Source: Helicobacteraceae bacterium
Lineage (GTDB): Bacteria > Campylobacterota > Campylobacteria > Campylobacterales > Sulfurimonadaceae
Reading direction: 5' to 3'
DNA: 64,000 nucleotides
Assembly: GCA_013138865.1 (NCBI GenBank)
Contig: WTBY01000037.1
Location: 62,001 to 126,000, forward strand
Of this stretch, positions 59,997 to 64,000 are shown piece by piece (positions within the stretch are counted from its first letter, which is position 1; every line of letters starts with the position of its first letter). The position numbers were made by a program, and so were the translations under genes. The notes beneath the pieces are model-generated. The model ran no database searches, was not told the DNA's origin, and was given only the letters and a program-made list of their open reading frames with translations.

Positions 59997-60025
59997 AGCT
60001 ACATCAAACTCAGTTTGATGTAGCT
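59997..60025. terminator. Bidirectional terminator between purL and the histidine kinase
   Basis: Perfect 14-bp stem AGCTACATCAAACT / AGTTTGATGTAGCT with a single C in the loop. On the minus strand it is followed by ATTTTTT, a good rho-independent terminator for the kinase gene, whose stop is 2 bp away; from the plus strand it caps purL. Confidence 0.85.
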
Positions 60026-60027
60026 CT

Positions 60028-61224
60028 CTAGTTATCTTCAAAGCTAATAACATAGTTTAACCCCTCATCATTAAAATAGTCTAACTCCCCTTTTAACTGA
60101 AAAGTAGTGAGTGACTCAATAAGTTTAAACCCAAAGTTTTTCTCTAGTCTGTCAAATGTTATTCCTACACCATTATCTCTAATTTTTAAATATATATGTT
60201 CACTAATTTTTTCTATCTCTATGTTTATTATTGCTTTTTTACTAGATCTGTTATTAAAAGCATATTTAATACTATTTGTTAAAATTTCATTTACTATGAG
60301 ACCAAGTGGTACAGCACTTTTAAGTGAAATATGTATATTTACACACTTTACATTAAACTCTACATTACTACTATTTAAAGAGTACTTTATGTACTCTATT
60401 AAACTATTCATATATTCACTAAAATTAACACTTTCTATGTCCTCTGAGAGGTAGAGTTTCTCATGGATCATACCTATTGATCTAATAGTTCTTATTGAGT
60501 GTAAAAAAACTTCTTTGGAGTCTTGATCGTTAACTTTAGTAGAGTGTTTGTTTAAAATACTAGAGACTATTTGTAAATTATTTTTCACTCTATGAGAAAG
60601 CTCTTGGAGTAAAATATTTTTATTTTTTACCTCTTGTATGAGTTGTAAATGTTGTAAGAAAATAGTTTTATTTGAACTGTGCAGTAAAAAAGCACTCATA
60701 AAACTAAGAGTGAAAGCCGAAAAAAGCCAAAAAATATGCATAAATAGTGCATTGTCATCTAAAACACCCACATAATAATTAATCACAATTGACTGGAAGA
60801 CAATTGCTAGTGCTGTTAACATAGCATCTTTTAAATTTAGTCCAGAAGCTGTAAAAACCCAAAAAACAATTAGATAAACCTCAGATATAAATAGAGCTCC
60901 ACCATGAGAATATATAACAACATAAGTATTAATTAAAGAGGCTATAAAAGGTGCAATCATAAGTGTTTTTATCATCAAGGAGTAGTTAATTTTATAATAT
61001 GCAATAAAAGAGATAAGTATAAGTATGAATGTAACTAAAGAGTGTAGCAAGATTACCATTTGTGAGTTTTCAACAGGCTTTATAAATAACTCAAAAGCTA
61101 CCATTGTAAAGTACATTGACGCTGTAAAAATAGCTATAATATAAATCTGCTTTAGTTGGGACTCTTTTCTGTACTCTTCATATTTATAATCTAACTCTTT
61201 AGTTTCAAAGTTAAAAATTTTCAT
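60028..61224 (-). CDS. Membrane sensor histidine kinase (HisKA_2 type)
   Basis: 398 aa. N-terminal half has six TM helices (about 33-175), without a large periplasmic domain, so it may sense something in the membrane. Then LLQELSHRVKNNLQIVSSILNKHS (HisKA_2 dimerisation helix; His about 211) and an HATPase domain: LGLIVNEILTNSIKYAF (N box), IRDNGVGITFD (G1), FGFKLIESL. Second gene of a two-gene unit, 3 bp behind the response regulator. Confidence 0.9.
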   Translation of the reverse strand: MKIFNFETKELDYKYEEYRKESQLKQIYIIAIFTASMYFTMVAFELFIKPVENSQMVILLHSLVTFILILISFIAYYKINYSLMIKTLMIAPFIASLINTYVVIYSHGGALFISEVYLIVFWVFTASGLNLKDAMLTALAIVFQSIVINYYVGVLDDNALFMHIFWLFSAFTLSFMSAFLLHSSNKTIFLQHLQLIQEVKNKNILLQELSHRVKNNLQIVSSILNKHSTKVNDQDSKEVFLHSIRTIRSIGMIHEKLYLSEDIESVNFSEYMNSLIEYIKYSLNSSNVEFNVKCVNIHISLKSAVPLGLIVNEILTNSIKYAFNNRSSKKAIINIEIEKISEHIYLKIRDNGVGITFDRLEKNFGFKLIESLTTFQLKGELDYFNDEGLNYVISFEDN

Positions 61225-61227
61225 TGA

Positions 61228-61935
61228 CTAAGCTTTTTTAAGTATATAGCCTATACCAACAGCTGTCTCTATTTTTAAAAATGGTAGTCTCTTTCTAAGT
61301 CGTAAAATAGTGTCCCTAATAGTTGAGTTAGAGACCTCTTTAGCTTCCCAGACAAAACTTTGTAGTTGTTGGTAATTTAAAGGTTTTTCAATATTAATAC
61401 AAAAAATATACAACAATTTAGACTCATTTTTACTAAGTAACAAAACACTCTTTTTATAAGTTATAGTCTTATTTTTAAAGTTATATATATATTCGCTATT
61501 TAGTTTCAACTCATCTGAGTTTATATTTATATGTTGCTTACTTAGTAGTGCCTCTTTTTTTAGTTTTGCCATAGCAACATTTAAAACTGCTTCAATATCT
61601 CTTTTACTAAACGGTTTATTTATAAAACCATAAATATTACTCTCACTAGCTTCTTTAATAGTTTCAGAGTCGCCAAAAGCACTCATGTAAATAATAGGCA
61701 TTACACTATCTCTATTTAACTCATTGGCTAAAGCAATGCCATCCATAGAGCCTTCTATATTTATATCCATAAATATAAGATCTACACTATTTTTAGCACA
61801 AAAATCAATTACTTCAGGAGCTGAATTGAACATACCTACAACTTCATGTTCTAGCTCTTTAAGCTGATCACTCACAAACTCTGCATTTAACCACTCGTCT
61901 TCTACTACTAATATTTTATATATTTTTTTTAACAT
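61228..61935 (-). CDS. Response regulator with winged-helix DNA-binding domain
   Basis: 235 aa. REC domain: ILVVEDEWLNAEFVSDQL, phospho-Asp in LIFMDINIEGSMDG (about residue 57), the Lys in INKPFSKRD. C-terminal wHTH: LLSKNESKLLYIF, VSNSTIRDTILRLRKRLPFL, VGIGYIL, the OmpR/PhoB-like fold. Partner of the downstream kinase. It diverges from the flagellin-tail mini-protein; a pair of GACACA boxes in between is a candidate binding site. Confidence 0.92.
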   Translation of the reverse strand: MLKKIYKILVVEDEWLNAEFVSDQLKELEHEVVGMFNSAPEVIDFCAKNSVDLIFMDINIEGSMDGIALANELNRDSVMPIIYMSAFGDSETIKEASESNIYGFINKPFSKRDIEAVLNVAMAKLKKEALLSKQHININSDELKLNSEYIYNFKNKTITYKKSVLLLSKNESKLLYIFCINIEKPLNYQQLQSFVWEAKEVSNSTIRDTILRLRKRLPFLKIETAVGIGYILKKA

Positions 61936-61970
61936 GTTTTAATTATACAATAAATAAAATTGCTATTTCC

Positions 61971-61987
61971 GACACATAGCTGACACA
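61971..61987. promoter_or_regulatory. Candidate direct-repeat operator GACACA-N5-GACACA
   Basis: Two GACACA boxes whose starts are 11 bp apart, about one helical turn, lie between the divergent response regulator and mini-protein genes. OmpR-like regulators bind such tandem repeats. A GATACTAT sequence (61993-62000) next to it may be a -10 box for the plus-strand gene. Confidence 0.4.
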
Positions 61988-62009
61988 GTTTTGATACTAT
62001 CTAAATTAT

Positions 62010-62261
62010 ATGAAGTTTAGAAAGGGATGGAAAGTGTTCACTACTAATGAAGAAGCTATTGTTGCTTTACTACTTAAAGAAAAATCTACAAATTTAAACA
62101 TTAGTACTGAAACAACTTTTAAAAATACTCCTTTTAATAACCTAAACTTTGCACTAGAATCTGCATCATTTCAAAAATTAAACATACTTTCAAAAAAGGG
62201 AAGCTACGCACTAGCTCACGCAAATACTAGAGTACAATCTGTACTAAGACTTTTAAGCTAA
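62010..62261 (+). CDS. Flagellin C-terminal (D0) domain mini-protein
   Basis: 83 aa. The last 42 residues align with the flagellin end: NNLNFALESASFQKLNILSK and KGSYALAHANTRVQSVLRLLS against [18 protein letters not shown] and [21 protein letters not shown]. The first 40 residues (MKFRKGWKVFTTNEEAIVAL ...) are unrelated to flagellin and there is no N-terminal D0. Frame is clean, unlike the remnant at 50.6 kb. ATG has no good ribosome site; GTG at 62034 behind AAGGG is an alternative start (75 aa). It diverges from a two-component system. Role unknown; possibilities include a FliS/FliW-binding decoy or filament cap. Confidence 0.65.
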   Translation: MKFRKGWKVFTTNEEAIVALLLKEKSTNLNISTETTFKNTPFNNLNFALESASFQKLNILSKKGSYALAHANTRVQSVLRLLS

Positions 62262-62337
62262 CCTATAATTCAAGAAAGTTCTAAACAGCAAGAAGTCCTA
62301 TTACTTTTAGGTTAGATCCTCTTAAACTTGATAGAAT

Positions 62338-62360
62338 AACTACTTATTTTAAAATAGTAG
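62338..62360. other. Near-palindrome before the glucosaminidase start
   Basis: ACTACTTATTTTAAAATAGTAGGT pairs CTA-TATTTT with AAAATA-TAG around its centre and overlaps the ribosome-binding region 8 bp upstream of the ATG. It could be an operator or mRNA hairpin. Low certainty. Confidence 0.35.
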
Positions 62361-62367
62361 GTGTATT

Positions 62368-63141
62368 ATGAAAAAGTTATTGAGTTTAGGTCTTCTGTTT
62401 TCAATTGTTGTAAGTAGTGTATATGCTGAAAAATTTTCATTAAGAAAATATGAAAATGTGAAGCATTTTTATAGTGAAATTGCTGATAGTGCGATCGCAG
62501 TTGCTAAAAAGCACAACTTACCAGCTGCAGCTATGCTTGCACTTGCTGGTTTAGAGTCTGGTTATGGTAGCGGTTATGTTGCACAAATTAGTGGTAATAT
62601 TATGAGTCTTGGTGCTTTTAAAAGCGATGCAGAGCTTCCTGCACTTTACCTACCCTACTCCAAATCACAAAAGAAAATTTTATTTGATCCTAGCCAGATC
62701 AAAGAGTGTTCTAAAAGTGACCTATCTTGGAAAAAAAGAGCTCCAAGTTTGAAAAGAGACTATCGTCCTGCGCCATACGCAGGAACTGACAAAAATTTAG
62801 CACTTTTAAAAGATAACGAAAAACTACAGATGAAAGCTTATGGTGAGTGTTTAGATGACTTTGCTACAAGATGGATCGTTACAACTTCCAACATTCCAGT
62901 ATTTAGTAGTGCTAAAAAATGGCTTGATAAAAAAGTGGCTAAAGATGGTGTTCAAACTCTTTTTAGTGAAACTACTAATGTAGCATTTATAAATAAAATA
63001 GGTGGTGTACCACACTCATTTAACTACAGAAAAACATGGCCACCAAAAGTTCAATACATTTTAGATCGAGCTGGTTTAGTTGAGTTAGTTAATAATATGA
63101 AAAAAGGCATTAGTTTTGAGAAGGCTTGGAGTCAAAAATAA
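62368..63141 (+). CDS. Exported N-acetylglucosaminidase domain protein (FlgJ/Bax-like)
   Basis: 257 aa. Signal peptide MKKLLSLGLLFSIVVSSVYA. The glucosaminidase fold is seen in AAAMLALAGLESGYGSGYVAQISGNIMSLGA (catalytic Glu in LESGYG; usual form A-Q-A-x-L-E-S-G-x-G), AYGECLDDFATRWIV and NKIGGVPHSFNYRKTWPPKV. Cleaves glycan strands in the periplasm; the relation to flagellar FlgJ muramidase is only structural. Gene follows the flagellin-tail mini-protein by 106 bp. Confidence 0.87.
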   Translation: MKKLLSLGLLFSIVVSSVYAEKFSLRKYENVKHFYSEIADSAIAVAKKHNLPAAAMLALAGLESGYGSGYVAQISGNIMSLGAFKSDAELPALYLPYSKSQKKILFDPSQIKECSKSDLSWKKRAPSLKRDYRPAPYAGTDKNLALLKDNEKLQMKAYGECLDDFATRWIVTTSNIPVFSSAKKWLDKKVAKDGVQTLFSETTNVAFINKIGGVPHSFNYRKTWPPKVQYILDRAGLVELVNNMKKGISFEKAWSQK

Positions 63142-63161
63142 TAGTAGCAAAAGCTACTATT
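63140..63161. terminator. Hairpin between glucosaminidase and TonB receptor genes
   Basis: AATAGTAGC / GCTACTATT, perfect 9-bp stem with AAAA loop, starting in the glucosaminidase stop codon and lying 8 bp from the convergent receptor's stop. Serves both convergent genes; T-runs are weak. Confidence 0.65.
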
Positions 63162-63169
63162 AAAAGTTA

Positions 63170-64000
63170 CTAGAAAGAGTAACGAAGGTTAGCATACATA
63201 TAGCGACCTGGTTCATTCATAAGCATAGTGTTAGCACCATTACCTAAAAGAGTTAAGTCAGCGTAAGTATTACTTCTTGCATAGTTTTGGTTTAGAACAT
63301 TATCTATTCCGATCATAGCGTCAAAGCCTTTTCCTAGTTCTCTTTTATACTGTAGGTTTAAAATTCCCCAGCCTGCTAAATGTTGCTCACCATTTTCTGC
63401 ATCATAGTTATCCCATGCGTTAGAAGCTAGCACTTCTACTGATGCTGTATCAACTTCAGTCATGTCTGATGTTACTTTTACGTTAGCTTTTAGTGGTGGC
63501 ATATCTGCTAAGTTTGTACCACTCTGGTTACGAAGTGCATCTCTTGTTCCTTTTTGGTAAGCTGCTCCTGCTTCTAAAAATAGGTCATCACTTAAAAAAT
63601 AGTAACCATTAAGTTCAAGTCCATAAACTCTAGCATCAACATTTTCAAACATATTTGTTGTTTGAGATTTGTTATAAGCTATGTAGTTATTCAACATAGA
63701 GTAAAAAACTTTTGCATTAATTGAAGAGCCTTCAAACTTTTTTTCTACACCTAAGTCAACTTCATAATTATCAACATGTTTTAAATCTGGAGTACCTTCT
63801 AATGCACCTGTACTTTTTCTATTGTAAAGCTCTCTTGCATCAGGAACTCTTGAAGACTTTCCAACACCTGCACTGTAAGTTAAGTCACTTCCCATATCCA
63901 TAGTAGCAAATATGTTTGCACTTAAATAGTTATAGTTATTATCTACAGCAGCAACGTCAGCAGTGTTAACTTCTGCATTATCATAACGCATACCAACCTT
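63170..64000 (-). CDS. TonB-dependent receptor, C-terminal part (runs off right edge)
   Basis: Outer-membrane receptor barrel; 276 codons present, frame open to the end of the window. TonB-barrel features: VGMRYDN (strand start), SRVPDARELYNRKSTGALEGTPDLKHVDNYEVDLGVE (the R-x-P-x-x-E-L-Y ... NP-x-L-x-x-E-x-S-x-x-x-E region), ARVYGLELNGYYFLSD, MIGIDNVLNQNYARSNTY, and the terminal PGRYMYANLRYSF ending in Phe. The SR-x-P-DARELY form resembles copper/NosA-like or colicin-type receptors; substrate not determinable without the N-terminal plug. Confidence 0.9.
   Translation of the reverse strand, partial: KVGMRYDNAEVNTADVAAVDNNYNYLSANIFATMDMGSDLTYSAGVGKSSRVPDARELYNRKSTGALEGTPDLKHVDNYEVDLGVEKKFEGSSINAKVFYSMLNNYIAYNKSQTTNMFENVDARVYGLELNGYYFLSDDLFLEAGAAYQKGTRDALRNQSGTNLADMPPLKANVKVTSDMTEVDTASVEVLASNAWDNYDAENGEQHLAGWGILNLQYKRELGKGFDAMIGIDNVLNQNYARSNTYADLTLLGNGANTMLMNEPGRYMYANLRYSF

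Overview
The window is AT-rich, tightly packed bacterial DNA with many 1-20 bp gene overlaps. Gene content points to a free-living Campylobacterota (Epsilonproteobacteria) of the Sulfurimonas type: an RNase Y, an FtsY without acidic domain, PurL of the three-subunit purine system, a NapL-like propeller, a pentaheme cytochrome beside a porin, flagellar genes behind sigma-54-like and sigma-28-like promoters, and a dense set of c-di-GMP and two-component signalling proteins. No rRNA or tRNA was seen. The genus is an inference; no 16S or species marker was available.

Layout. 1-5,900: the 5' end of radA (running off the left edge), a cytidylyltransferase and a CDP-alcohol phosphatidyltransferase diverging from one promoter region, nitroreductase, CHMI-type isomerase, PHP phosphoesterase, then ftsY with a TlpA-like thioredoxin lipoprotein. 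6,000-11,800: an accessory stretch with four toxin-antitoxin type modules (one toxin frameshifted), a small zinc-ribbon protein, a DUF2442 protein and imperfect-palindrome repeats that look like integron attC sites; 5-formyl-THF cyclo-ligase, rny and an acetyltransferase lie inside it. 11,800-25,100: glutamate decarboxylase, membrane protein, diguanylate cyclase, YchJ, CDF exporter, YqeY, flgH, NapL-like propeller, and an operon of binding protein, hybrid histidine kinase and GGDEF response regulator. 25,100-30,400: cardiolipin synthase, EEP-family phosphatase/nuclease and an LPS-core heptosyltransferase cluster. 30,400-36,470: an accessory island with an AAA ATPase/DUF4276 pair (defence-like), a decayed second copy of the 3' end of holA, and two unusual lipoproteins. 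36,470-46,640: holA, rnr, HDOD, Gre-like factor, mltC, cytochrome/porin pair, rpsF-ssb-rpsR. 46,900-51,500: a flagellin with a large inserted domain, then a rearranged region with MntA/HepT, an XRE regulator, a small outer-membrane barrel, a flagellin-tail remnant and a DUF4258 pair. 51,700-64,000: OmpA-like beta-propeller, prs-lepA-comF-purL, a two-component system facing a tiny protein that carries only a flagellin C-terminal domain, a glucosaminidase, and the 3' end of a TonB-dependent receptor.

The most unusual items are the flagellin-tail mini-protein (62,010), the flagellin carrying a YfaP/DUF2135-like domain (46,921), the attC-like cassette stretch (9,950-11,096), the lipoprotein with a glutamine-amidotransferase fold (32,538), the duplicated holA end, the paralogous 'empty site' for MntA/HepT, an RNase R reading frame whose only sensible start is ATT, and a roughly 60-fold excess of the octamer GCGATCGC in AT-rich DNA.
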